DNA from: ZC4RG19 sp036279475
Lineage (GTDB): Bacteria > Actinomycetota > Acidimicrobiia > Acidimicrobiales > VFJN01
Assembly (NCBI GenBank): GCA_036279475.1
Contig: DASUJB010000147.1
Location: forward strand, 1-64,000
Reading direction: 5' to 3'
DNA length: 64,000 nt
Each line of letters starts with the position of its first letter. The first letter of the stretch is position 1. A model generated the notes under the pieces. The model searched no databases, was not told the origin of the DNA, and saw only the letters and a list, made by a program, of their open reading frames with translations. The position numbers were made by a program, and so were the translations under genes. Positions 43,254-52,319 of the stretch are shown here, in pieces.

Positions 43254-43667
43254 CTATCCCTTCCTCACCAGGGGCCGGCCGTAGCGCGACGCGGGGATCT
43301 CGGCCGGCTTCTTCTTCCCCCGGTCGTTCCACACGGCCCACAGCGTGATGTGCAGCGTCAGCCCCACGCCGTAGATCACGACGGCGACGACGTCGGCGAG
43401 CGTCTTGTAGCTGATGGTGAGCGGCTGGTTGCCCGTCGGCTCGGCGATGAGGCGGTCGGACCGCCAGCCGAGCTGTCCCTCGGCCCATTGGAGCCACTGG
43501 TGGGGGATCACCCCGTACCACCACAGGAAGAGGAACATCGTCACCAGGGCGGCTGCCATCGCCTCGCCCCAGGACAGGGGGGCACCCGCCGGGCGGCGCC
43601 GGCCGTAGGCGAGGACACCGGCGACACCGCCGAAGCCCACAAGGATGGTGCAGATGAAGGCGACCAA
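43254..43667 (-). CDS. Small membrane protein, first gene of the bc-nuo2 block
   Basis: A 137-residue protein with three predicted membrane helices (about 2-20, 35-52 and 88-110) and a basic C-terminus (RGKKKPAEIPASRYGRPLVR). I do not recognise a family. TTG 43667 is chosen: AGGAG lies 12 bases upstream, and the 21 codons between an upstream GTG (43730) and this TTG contain many codons ending in A or T, unlike the genes around, so they look non-coding. Position at the head of the bc operon suggests an accessory subunit. Confidence 0.6.
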   Translation of the reverse strand: MVAFICTILVGFGGVAGVLAYGRRRPAGAPLSWGEAMAAALVTMFLFLWWYGVIPHQWLQWAEGQLGWRSDRLIAEPTGNQPLTISYKTLADVVAVVIYGVGLTLHITLWAVWNDRGKKKPAEIPASRYGRPLVRKG

Positions 43668-43684
43668 GGGACCTAGCGACTCCT

Positions 43685-43700
43685 CGTGAAATCGCTCACA
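43685..43700 (-). promoter_or_regulatory. Inverted-repeat operator candidate in the bc operon leader
   Basis: CGTGAAATCGCTCACA on the plus strand is one base off the CRP/GlxR palindrome TGTGA-N6-TCACA and agrees with 12 of 16 bases of the Streptomyces Rex site TGTGAACGCGTTCACA as I recall it. It lies 18-33 bases before TTG 43667. A near-identical element precedes the sigma factor gene (21987-22002). Confidence 0.5.
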
Positions 43701-43737
43701 TTGAAGCAGCCGCCCATGGGGACCGGCCACCTCGGCA

Positions 43738-43767
43738 GGTTTAGCACGGGCCTTCCGAGGCGTTCAC
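43738..43767 (-). promoter_or_regulatory. Weak promoter candidate for the bc-nuo2 block
   Basis: On the minus strand GTGAAC (43762-43767), an 18-base spacer and TAAACC (43738-43743) could serve as -35 and -10. The last -10 base deviates. Transcription would start near 43731 and give a leader of about 64 bases containing the operator candidate. Confidence 0.3.
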
Positions 43768-43815
43768 ATTGGCGCCGGGCACCGGGACGGGCCGCCGACC
43801 TGCACTTCCGGGAGC

Positions 43816-43846
43816 TTGGTGGCGACCGACGGCGCATGCGTAGAGT
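43816..43846 (+). promoter_or_regulatory. Promoter candidate for the cytochrome c gene
   Basis: TTGGTG (43816-43821), a 19-base spacer and TAGAGT (43841-43846) precede the cytochrome c start at 43879. The predicted leader is about 26 bases and contains GGAGG, so this unit is not leaderless. Confidence 0.4.
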
Positions 43847-43878
43847 GGCCGATCGGAGAGCCGTCCGCGGAGGCAGCG

Positions 43879-44637
43879 TTGACCGAGATCCCCGAGCACC
43901 TTCTCAAGCGCTCCCGCGAGCGCCGCGCCGCCGTGGGCCGGGGCGGCGACACCCCCGAGGAGAGCTCGAGCGGGGCCGGCGGTCCGTCCCCGACGGCGCC
44001 CGCCCCCGGCGCCGGCGTGGCGCCCGCCGCCGTCCCACCCCCCGCCGTGGAGGAGGCGCCCGCCCCTCCGCCCCCCGAGCCCGCCTACGTGCAGGCGGCC
44101 CGTCGACGCAAGCGGGTGCCCTACTGGGCCACGGCGGCCCTCGCCATCCTGCCGCTGTGGGGCTACGTCTACGTGCGGACCCTCGAGCCCCCGCCGGCCG
44201 GCGAGGACGACCCGCTCACCCTGGGCGGCGAGGTGTACTCCGGCAACTGCGCCTCGTGCCACGGTGCCACCGGTGGCGGGGGCGCCGGCGCCCAGCTCTC
44301 CGACGGCGAGGTGACGGCCAACTGGCCGGACTGGCGGGACCAGGCGGCATGGGTCCGCCTCGGCTCCGCCGACTACCCCGCGCCCACCTACGGCGCCCTC
44401 GACAGGCCCACCGGCGGCCTCGGGACCATGCCGGCCTGGCCCACGCTCACCGACCAGCAGATCGCCGAGGTCGTCCTGTACGAGCGGTCGCTGGCCGGTG
44501 ACGAGGACGTGACCGAGGCCAACCCCGACTACGAGGAGCTCTACGCGGTGGCACGCGGAGAGACGACCCTCGCCGAGGTGGGCCTCGGTCCCCTGTCGGA
44601 GGCAGCCGGCGTGACCGAGGACCAGCTGGGCGGCTGA
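43879..44637 (+). CDS. Membrane-anchored mono-haem cytochrome c with IPEHLLKRS tag
   Basis: A 252-residue protein. A TTG start at 43879 follows GGAGG with good spacing. The N-terminus reads LTEIPEHLLKRSRERRAAVG, matching the N-terminus of the subunit IV-like protein. A Pro/Ala/Gly-rich stretch and a single membrane helix (about 82-99) come next, then one c-type haem site CASCH (124-128) with a likely Met ligand in GLGTMPAWP. It is divergent from the bc operon and could carry electrons from the bc complex to an oxidase. The tag is not part of the cytochrome fold. Confidence 0.83.
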   Translation: MTEIPEHLLKRSRERRAAVGRGGDTPEESSSGAGGPSPTAPAPGAGVAPAAVPPPAVEEAPAPPPPEPAYVQAARRRKRVPYWATAALAILPLWGYVYVRTLEPPPAGEDDPLTLGGEVYSGNCASCHGATGGGGAGAQLSDGEVTANWPDWRDQAAWVRLGSADYPAPTYGALDRPTGGLGTMPAWPTLTDQQIAEVVLYERSLAGDEDVTEANPDYEELYAVARGETTLAEVGLGPLSEAAGVTEDQLGG

Positions 44638-44669
44638 CGGCCCGGCCGTCGATCCCCCTGGCCTCCCCC

Positions 44670-44675
44670 TAGCCT
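44670..44675 (+). promoter_or_regulatory. -10 element of a predicted leaderless promoter (menJ-like)
   Basis: TAGCCT is followed by 7 bases and ATG 44683. GAGG within those 7 bases is too close to serve as a ribosome-binding site. Confidence 0.45.
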
Positions 44676-44682
44676 GAGGCAC

Positions 44683-45948
44683 ATGAGCCAGCCGCACCGG
44701 CACGACGTCCTTGTCATCGGCGGCGGGCCGGCCGGAGCGGCGGCCGGCTTCTGGCTGGCCAAGGCCGGCCGTGACGTCTGCGTCGTCGAGCGCAAGTCCT
44801 TCCCCCGGGACAAGACCTGCGGTGACGGGCTGACCCCCCGGGCCGTCCACCAGCTGCGCGCCATGGGGTTGGAGGCCGCCATCGCCGCCCGGCACCACCG
44901 CCACGACGGCCTGCGGGCCGTCGCCCACGGCATCACCCTCGAGCTGCCCTGGCCCGAGCACCCCGTGTTCCCCGACTACGGCTACGTGGTGCGCCGCCGC
45001 GACCTGGACCAGTTGGTGGCGGAGCACGCCGCCGGAGCGGGCGCCACCGTCCTCACCGCCACCGAGGCGGTGAGGCCACTGCTGCACGACGGCCTGCTGA
45101 CGGGCGCGCTGGTGAAGCACGCGACCAGTGGCGACGTTCGCCCGCTGCGCGCCCGCTACGTCATCGTCGCCGACGGCTCGCTCTCGCGGTTCGGGCGGGC
45201 CCTGGGCGCGGCCCGGAACAAGGCCTACCCGCAGGGCATCGCCATCCGCACCTACTTCGAGAGCCCTCGCTCCACCGACCCCTGGATCGAGTCGTGCCTC
45301 GACGTCCGGGATCGGGACGGGGCGTCGATGCCCGGCTACGGCTGGATCTTCCCCTTGGGCGACGGCACCATCAACGTGGGCATCGGCCTCCTGTCCACGT
45401 TCAAGGGCTACAAGGACGTCAACACCACCCACCTCATGGGGGAGTGGGCCGCCACCGCCCCCCGGCGCTGGGGCATCGACCCCGACGCCATGCTGGCCCC
45501 CCCCACCGGCGGCCGCCTCCCCATGGCCGGATCGGTGAACCCCAAGGCCGGGCCCAACTGGCTGCTCGTCGGGGACGCCGCCGGCTCGATCAACCCGTTC
45601 AACGGCGAGGGCATCGACTACGCCTACGAGACCGCTCACCTGGCGGCCGAGCTGGTGGACGAGGCGCTGGCCGCCGGTACCGGTGCCCCCCTCCAGCGCT
45701 ACACCACCCTGCTCGACGAGGAGTACGGGCTCTACTTCAGGGTGGCCCGGAACTTCGCCCGCATCATCGGCCAACCGGCGCTGATGCGGGAGCTCACCCG
45801 CGTCGGCATGCGATCCCGCTCGCTCATGGAGTGGGTCCTGCGCATCATGGCCAACCTGCTGCGCGACGACGAGCTGGGGCCGGCCGAGGCCGCCTACCGG
45901 TCCGTCGCCCGCCTCGCCCGGCTGGTGCCCGAGCCCGTCCCGTCCTGA
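44683..45948 (+). CDS. menJ: Geranylgeranyl reductase-family flavoprotein, probable menaquinone reductase
   Basis: A 421-residue FAD enzyme. The N-terminal dinucleotide fold is VLVIGGGPAGAAAGFWLAKAG, followed by the family signature FPRDKTCGDGLTPRAV, and the second FAD motif LLVGDAAGSINPFNGEGIDYA. In mycobacteria the homologue MenJ saturates one isoprene unit of menaquinone-9. The setting between a bc complex and complex I genes supports a respiratory quinone role (inference). Related enzymes reduce geranylgeranyl chains of other lipids, so the substrate is not certain. Confidence 0.82.
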   Translation: MSQPHRHDVLVIGGGPAGAAAGFWLAKAGRDVCVVERKSFPRDKTCGDGLTPRAVHQLRAMGLEAAIAARHHRHDGLRAVAHGITLELPWPEHPVFPDYGYVVRRRDLDQLVAEHAAGAGATVLTATEAVRPLLHDGLLTGALVKHATSGDVRPLRARYVIVADGSLSRFGRALGAARNKAYPQGIAIRTYFESPRSTDPWIESCLDVRDRDGASMPGYGWIFPLGDGTINVGIGLLSTFKGYKDVNTTHLMGEWAATAPRRWGIDPDAMLAPPTGGRLPMAGSVNPKAGPNWLLVGDAAGSINPFNGEGIDYAYETAHLAAELVDEALAAGTGAPLQRYTTLLDEEYGLYFRVARNFARIIGQPALMRELTRVGMRSRSLMEWVLRIMANLLRDDELGPAEAAYRSVARLARLVPEPVPS

Positions 45949-46004
45949 CGCCGGGTCGACCTACCCGCCCTCGACGAGCCGACCTGCCGACCCTCGACGA
46001 CCGG

Positions 46005-47033
46005 TCAGCCCTCCCCAGGTCGGGCGGTGGCCTCGTCGCCCGACGAGCCACCGGCACCCCCGCCGGCCCCCTCCTCCCCGGCGACGGACCCCTCGGCGGG
46101 GACCTCGCCGGCGCCGCCCGGTGGGCGGGCGGACGCCGCCACCCCGAGGGCCGCGGCCCCGTCGCCGGCACCGGAACCGACGGAGACGCCCTCGACGCCC
46201 GACGGGGGGTCGGCGACGGCCGCCAGGCGCGGGCGCACCCGCCCCAGCACCCAGATGCCGGCTGGCACCATCGCCAGGGACATCCACTGGGCCCCGGTCA
46301 TGCCCGCCACCCGCTCGTCGTTGACGCGCAACGAGTCGGTGAGCCACCGGCCCACCCCGTAGACGAGCACGAAGAGCCCCACGATCGTCCCGGGCGCCAC
46401 CTCCCGCCCCCGCCGCCGCACGGTGACCACCAGGGCGCCCAGCACGAAGAACAGCAGCAGCAGGAAGAGCAGCTCGTAGAGGGCGGTCTGGTGGAATGTG
46501 GTGCCGGGCACCAGCGGCGTGCCACCCAAGGTGGGCTCGCGCACCTCGCCTCCGTCGTAACGCACCGCCAGGAAGGAGTCGGAGGTCCGCCCGAAGTGCT
46601 CGCCGACCGCGTAGCAGCCCACGCGCCCGATGGCGAGGCCGAGGGTGAGGCCCAGGGCGTAGCCGTCGAGCACCCGCCAGCGGAGCGCCTCACCCCAACG
46701 CCGGAAGAACGGCAGGCCCACCACCAGGGCGACGATGAACCCGCCCGAGAACTGGATGCCGCCCTCCCAGACGGCGATCACGTCGACCGGATCGTCGATC
46801 TGGTCGAGGTGGGTGACCACCCACGTGAGCCTGGACCCGACGAGGCCCGCCAGGACCATCCACGTCGCCACCCGGTACGTCTCGTCGCGGCTCACCCCGA
46901 AGCGCTCGACGTAGGCCGCGGCCACCCAGGCGCCGAGGAGCACGCCCGCGGCGACCATGAGCCCGAACGTCCGCAGGTCCAGGGGCCCCAGGTCGATGGT
47001 GGGGAAGGTGGTGTAAGGGATGACGGCCGGCAC
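46005..47033 (-). CDS. lgt: Prolipoprotein diacylglyceryl transferase
   Basis: A 342-residue membrane enzyme that transfers diacylglycerol from phosphatidylglycerol to the lipobox Cys of prolipoproteins. The Lgt motifs are WEGGIQFSGGFI, GRVGCYAVGEHFG with its conserved Arg, HQTALYELLF and the YGVGRWLTDSLR segment. About seven membrane helices are expected. A Gly/Ala/Glu-rich C-terminal tail of about 80 residues is extra, as in many actinobacterial Lgt. The start is GTG 47033. Confidence 0.92.
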   Translation of the reverse strand: MPAVIPYTTFPTIDLGPLDLRTFGLMVAAGVLLGAWVAAAYVERFGVSRDETYRVATWMVLAGLVGSRLTWVVTHLDQIDDPVDVIAVWEGGIQFSGGFIVALVVGLPFFRRWGEALRWRVLDGYALGLTLGLAIGRVGCYAVGEHFGRTSDSFLAVRYDGGEVREPTLGGTPLVPGTTFHQTALYELLFLLLLFFVLGALVVTVRRRGREVAPGTIVGLFVLVYGVGRWLTDSLRVNDERVAGMTGAQWMSLAMVPAGIWVLGRVRPRLAAVADPPSGVEGVSVGSGAGDGAAALGVAASARPPGGAGEVPAEGSVAGEEGAGGGAGGSSGDEATARPGEG

Positions 47034-47075
47034 GCGCCCATGGTTGCCGACGACGGGACCGGGTGCGAGCCGCGG

Positions 47076-48485
47076 TCAGTCCTCGGACAGCGGCTCCACC
47101 CATCCGCCGTGGCGGGCCGCGAGCCGCTCGGCCGCGGCCGGGCCCCAGGTGCCACCCCGGTAGAGCTGCACCGGCGGGAGGTCGCGGAGGACGGTGTCGA
47201 CGATCCGCCACTGCTCCTCCACCCCGTCGGCCCGGCCGAACCGGCGGTGGTCGCCCTCCATCGCATCCTCGAGGAGCCGTTGGTAGGCCTCCTGCCGGTG
47301 GGGGAACAGCGACTCGTAGGACACCTCGAGGTCCACCGGCCGGCTCACGAGGTCGTCGCCCGGCGACTTCGTCTGCATGTGCAAGGTCACGCCGTCGTTC
47401 CGCCCCAGCCGGAACCGGAGGCGGTTGGGGTCGGGCTGAGCCGCCCGGGAGCGGGAGAACAGCAGCCGGGGCGGGGCGGCGAAGGTGACGACCGCCTCGG
47501 TGGCCGTCACGGGCAGGCGCTTGCCGGTGCGCACCAGCCACGGCACGCCCGCCCAGCGCCACGAGTCGATCTCCAGCTCGAGGGCGACGTAGGTCTCGAC
47601 GTCGCTGCCGCCGTCCACACCGGGCTCGTCGACGTAATCCCGGTACTGGCCCCGCACCACGTGGGCCGGGTCGAGGGCTCGCACCTGCCGCCACAGGCGC
47701 ACCTTCTCGTCGCTGAGCGCGTCCTCGTCGGCCGAGACGGGTGGCTCCATCGCCAGCAGCGCCACCACCTGGAGCAGGTGGTTCTGGAACACGTCCCGGA
47801 GGGCGCCGACGGACTCGTAGAAGCGGCCCCGACCCTCCACGCCGAACGCCTCGGCCAGGGTGACCTGCACGCTGGTCACGTAGTTGCGGTTCCACAACGG
47901 CTCGAGCATGGAGTTGGCGAACCGGAAGATCAGCAGGTCCTCGACCGACTCCTTGCCGAGGAAGTGGTCGATGCGGAACACCGCGTCCTCGGGGAACACC
48001 GCGTGCAGCACGGCGTTGAGCTCGGCCGCCGACACCCGGTCGCGGCCGAACGGCTTCTCCACCACGACCCGCGATCCAGGGCCCGCCAGGCCGGCAGCCG
48101 ACAGGCCCTCCACGATCTCGTCGAACATGCCGGGGGGGATGGCCAGGTAGTACAGGGGTCGCTCCACCCCCCTCAGCCTCCGGGCCAGGGCCTCGAAGGT
48201 GGACGGCTCGCGGTAGTCACCGCTGACGTAGCTGAGCCGGCCGGCGAGCTCGTCCCACGGACCGGGCTCGAAGTCGTCGCCCACCCGCTCCACCACGGCC
48301 TCCCGAGCCCGCTGGCGGAGGTCGTCGTCGGTCAGCTCGGACGACGCCACGCCGATGACCGGCACCTCGCACCGGCCGTCGCGCTGCATCTCGTAGACGG
48401 CGGGGAAGATCTTCTTGCGCGCCAGGTCCCCGGTGGCGCCGAACAGGACCAGGGCGTCGCTCCGGCGACCGGGCACGACCGCCAC
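47076..48485 (-). CDS. zwf: Glucose-6-phosphate 1-dehydrogenase
   Basis: A 469-residue dehydrogenase, first step of the oxidative pentose phosphate route, making 6-phosphogluconolactone and NADPH. Motifs are LFGATGDLARKKIFPA (nucleotide fold), VVVEKPFGRD and the active site RIDHFLGKESVEDLL with catalytic His. GTG 48485 is used, 2 bases after the gnd stop. The gene order pgi-gnd-zwf forms a coupled operon for glucose-6-phosphate use. No opcA, pgl or tal is adjacent. Confidence 0.94.
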   Translation of the reverse strand: MAVVPGRRSDALVLFGATGDLARKKIFPAVYEMQRDGRCEVPVIGVASSELTDDDLRQRAREAVVERVGDDFEPGPWDELAGRLSYVSGDYREPSTFEALARRLRGVERPLYYLAIPPGMFDEIVEGLSAAGLAGPGSRVVVEKPFGRDRVSAAELNAVLHAVFPEDAVFRIDHFLGKESVEDLLIFRFANSMLEPLWNRNYVTSVQVTLAEAFGVEGRGRFYESVGALRDVFQNHLLQVVALLAMEPPVSADEDALSDEKVRLWRQVRALDPAHVVRGQYRDYVDEPGVDGGSDVETYVALELEIDSWRWAGVPWLVRTGKRLPVTATEAVVTFAAPPRLLFSRSRAAQPDPNRLRFRLGRNDGVTLHMQTKSPGDDLVSRPVDLEVSYESLFPHRQEAYQRLLEDAMEGDHRRFGRADGVEEQWRIVDTVLRDLPPVQLYRGGTWGPAAAERLAARHGGWVEPLSED

Positions 48486-48487
48486 CC

Positions 48488-49413
<926 letters not shown>

Positions 49414-49417
<4 letters not shown>

Positions 49418-50967
49418 GTCGCCACCTCCGTCAGCTCGGCCAGCCGGACGCGCCCGGCCCGCCGCTTGCGCTCGCGCAGGGCGAGCAGGTCACCATCGGC
49501 CTGGGCCCGCTCGAGGGCGGCGAACCCGTAGGGACGGCCGGGGACGGGGACGTCCACGTCGCCGCCGTGGTCGGCCACCACCTGGACGAAGACGCCCATG
49601 CCCGGCCCTCCCTTGTGCAGCTGGCCCGTCGAGTGGAGGAACCGGGGGCCGAGGCCGAGCGTCGTGGCCACCCGCAACCGGTCGCGCAGGGCGACGCGGG
49701 CCCGCTCGAGGGCGGGCACCTCCGGGCCGGCGGGATCGACGAAGGCCTGGATGGCCAGGTAGTCGCCGTCGCCCACCGTGGCCAGCAGGTCATCCAAGGG
49801 GGTGGGTGACACGTCGGGCGGCCCCTCCTCCAGCACTCGGGCGGTCGCCTGCTTGGCCGCGGCGACATCCGGCTGGTCGAAGGGCTGGATGCCGAGCAGG
49901 GCACCCGCCAGGGCGGTCGCCAGCTCCCACAAGATGACCTGGCCGCCGAGGTCGACGAAGCGGCCCCCGAACGGGAGCACGAGGACGGGGTGCCCGGCGG
50001 CGGCCAGCACGGTCAGCTCGGCGGGGGCCGTGTCGTCCCCCAGGGCCACGAAGAGACGGTCGTCACCGTAGGCGTCGGGACCCGCCACCGGCTCGCCCAC
50101 GACCGGCACGATGCCGGTGCCGTCCTTGCCCGTCGACTCGGCGACCAGCTGCTCGAGCCACAGCCCGAACGTGGCCTGGCCGGGCGGCGTGACGATCGTG
50201 AGCTTGTCCCGACCCCGGCGCACGCCCGCCGCCATCGTGGCTGCCAGCCGCGCCGCGGGGTTGACCGGCGCGGCGGCGTGGAGGTCGGCGGCCATGCCCT
50301 CGGCCGTCGCCAGGAGGCCGGCCACGTCGGCGCCGGCCAGGGCCGTGGGGACCAACCCGAAGTAGGAGAGGGCCGAGTAGCGGCCGCCGACGTCGGGCCG
50401 GTTCTCGAAGGTCGCCGCGAACCGCAGCTCGCGCGCCAGGGCGGCGAGCTCGCTCCCGGGGTCCGTGATGACCGCGAAGCGCTCCGGATGGGGGTGGCGC
50501 CCCCACGCCCACGCCAGGTGGCTGCGGGTCTCCAGGGTGGTCCCCGACTTCGACGCGGCCACGTGGAGCGTGCGCTCGGGGACGAGGGTGGCGCCGAGCC
50601 GGTCGACGGCCACCGGGTCGGTGGTGTCGAGCACGTGGAGGAGGGGGGCCGAGGGGTCCGTGGCGCCGCTACGGGCCACCACCTCGGGGAAGAGGCTCGA
50701 GCCACCCATGCCGGCCAGCAGCACGTCATCGACGTCGCCTGCCAGGGCCTGGCACCGGGCGACGAGGGCCTCGGCGGTCGGCGCCAGCTCGGTGGCCAGC
50801 GACAGCCAGCCGAGGCGGTCGGCGATCTCCGTCGGGTCGTCGCGCCAGAGCGTGTGGTCGCGGGCCCAGGCGCGGGCCACGGCGTCGCGCGCCGCGAGGT
50901 CGGCCAGCGCCTCGGCCGCCGGCTCGGCGAGCGGTCCCAACCGGTCGGGGGTGTCGTCGCTGACCAC
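49414..50967 (-). CDS. pgi: Glucose-6-phosphate isomerase (stand-alone, Tal-Pgi type)
   Basis: A 517-residue isomerase between glucose-6-phosphate and fructose-6-phosphate. It contains two SIS domains: GMGGSSLFPEV (phosphosugar loop) and SKSGTTLETR in the first, and the later region with STGQLHKGGPGMGVFVQV. The sequence type resembles the C-terminal half of actinobacterial transaldolase/isomerase fusions, but no transaldolase domain is attached. The start is GTG 50967, 99 bases from the divergent gene at 51067. Confidence 0.9.
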
Positions 50968-51066
50968 CGCCTCTTGCTAGCAGCCCCGGGGGGCCGCCCG
51001 CGCCGCGGCGCCCGCGGTGGGCGGCGGCTGGGGGCGCCAGGGGCGTGGCAGTACCGTGGCCAGGCC

Positions 51067-52299
51067 ATGGGACCGCCCGTCCGCCTCCCCGTCGCCGGCG
51101 CCGATCCGGTCCCCGGCCGGGCCGCCCCGGGCGAGCGCCGCTGGAGCGCGGCGTGGCTGGTGGCGGCGACCGCGGCGGTCACCCTGCCCATCCTGTGGCT
51201 GGGCTACGGGACGGACCTCGACATCGGAGCCGTCCTGGACACCGGTGCCCGCATCCGGTCGTTCGACTACGCGCCGTCCCGCAACCCCGGGGTGCCGGTG
51301 GTGGAGGCCGTGGTGGCCGTGCTCGACCCCCTCGGCGGCCACGTCCTCGTCAACCTGGCCACGGCGGCCGCCCTGGCCGCCACCGTCGTGGCCGTCGCCC
51401 GCCTGGTCACGGGGTGGGGCCATCCTCACGGTGACCTCGTGGCCCTCTGCTTCCTGGCCTCCCCCATCGTGCTGATCTCGGGCACGCAGACGGCCGACTT
51501 CGTGTGGGCGACCGCCTTCCTGGCCTGGGCGGCGGTGGCCCTCCAGGCCCACCACCCGCTGGCGGCCGGTGTGCTGCTGGCGCTCACCGTGGGGAGCCGT
51601 AGCTCGTCGGCGCTGCTGGTGGTCGCCCTCCTCGTGGCCGTGGGGTGGGATCGGGACGAGCGGCGTGGTGCGGTCACGGCGGCGGTGGTGGCCGCACCGC
51701 TGACCGCGGCCCTGTACCTGCCGGCCTGGCTGGCCTTCGACCGGACCCTGGGCTTCCTCGACACCACCGACGGGTGGGTGGGGCCGGCCAACAACCTGTC
51801 CCGGTTCCTCCTGAAGAACTACGCGGTGGCCGGCCCGGCGCTGCTCGCCCTGGTGGCGGTGGCCAGCCCGGCCCTCGTCCGCTCGCTGCGGGCCTGGAAC
51901 CGGGACCCGCTGGTGCGCTTCGCGGTGCTGAGCCTGGTCCTCACCGAGGCCCTGTTCCTGCGCATGCCGTGGAAGCCGGCCCACCTCGTCCCCTCGTTGC
52001 TGGCGCTGGTCCTGTGGGTGGCGGCCAGCGAGCGCAACCGGCGACCGTTCCTCCGGCTCCTCGTGGGAGCGATGGTCCTCAACGGCCTGGTGGTGCTGCG
52101 GCCGTTCGTGGCCGAGTCGCCCGACGCCACGGAGGGGGGCGACCTCGAGCCGGCGGTGACGGCCGGGTGGCTCGTCAACGACATCCGCTGCCGCACCCGG
52201 TACATGGACGAGCCCCCGCGGCTGGACTCGGGGGCGTGGGCCTGCGCCCTGGAACCCATGCGGGGACCGGCCCGGGGAGCCACCGGCGAGCTGGGTTGA
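51067..52299 (+). CDS. Polytopic membrane protein, possibly GT-C glycosyltransferase-like
   Basis: A 410-residue protein with about nine membrane helices after a 25-residue hydrophilic N-terminus. The luminal-type loop after the first helix contains GTDLDIGAVLDTGARIRSFD followed by PSRNPGVPVVEAVV, which resembles the layout of GT-C enzymes (acidic residue pair after TM1). A nearby RMPWKPAHLVPS segment also fits that group. No specific family is recognised. TACCGT lies 9 bases before ATG 51067. It is convergent with hemL; a hairpin between them probably ends both transcripts. Confidence 0.7.
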   Translation: MGPPVRLPVAGADPVPGRAAPGERRWSAAWLVAATAAVTLPILWLGYGTDLDIGAVLDTGARIRSFDYAPSRNPGVPVVEAVVAVLDPLGGHVLVNLATAAALAATVVAVARLVTGWGHPHGDLVALCFLASPIVLISGTQTADFVWATAFLAWAAVALQAHHPLAAGVLLALTVGSRSSSALLVVALLVAVGWDRDERRGAVTAAVVAAPLTAALYLPAWLAFDRTLGFLDTTDGWVGPANNLSRFLLKNYAVAGPALLALVAVASPALVRSLRAWNRDPLVRFAVLSLVLTEALFLRMPWKPAHLVPSLLALVLWVAASERNRRPFLRLLVGAMVLNGLVVLRPFVAESPDATEGGDLEPAVTAGWLVNDIRCRTRYMDEPPRLDSGAWACALEPMRGPARGATGELG

Positions 52300-52317
52300 C
52301 GGCGGCACCGGCCGCCG
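52300..52317. terminator. Bidirectional hairpin between convergent genes
   Basis: CGGCGGC (52300-52306) pairs perfectly with GCCGCCG (52311-52317) around a 4-base loop, filling the 20-base gap between two convergent stop codons. No T-tract is present. Confidence 0.5.
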
Positions 52318-52319
52318 GC

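Noticed and set aside
43668..43730. GTG 43730 as start of the first bc-operon membrane protein
   Set aside because: The 21 extra codons use many A/T-ending codons unlike local genes, and they would cover the inverted-repeat element; TTG 43667 places the start at the first membrane helix.
43761..43771. Second CG(T)TCACATTG half-site, a direct repeat of 43694-43704
   Set aside because: The partner half of the palindrome is missing, so I do not call it an operator, though it overlaps the weak -35 candidate.
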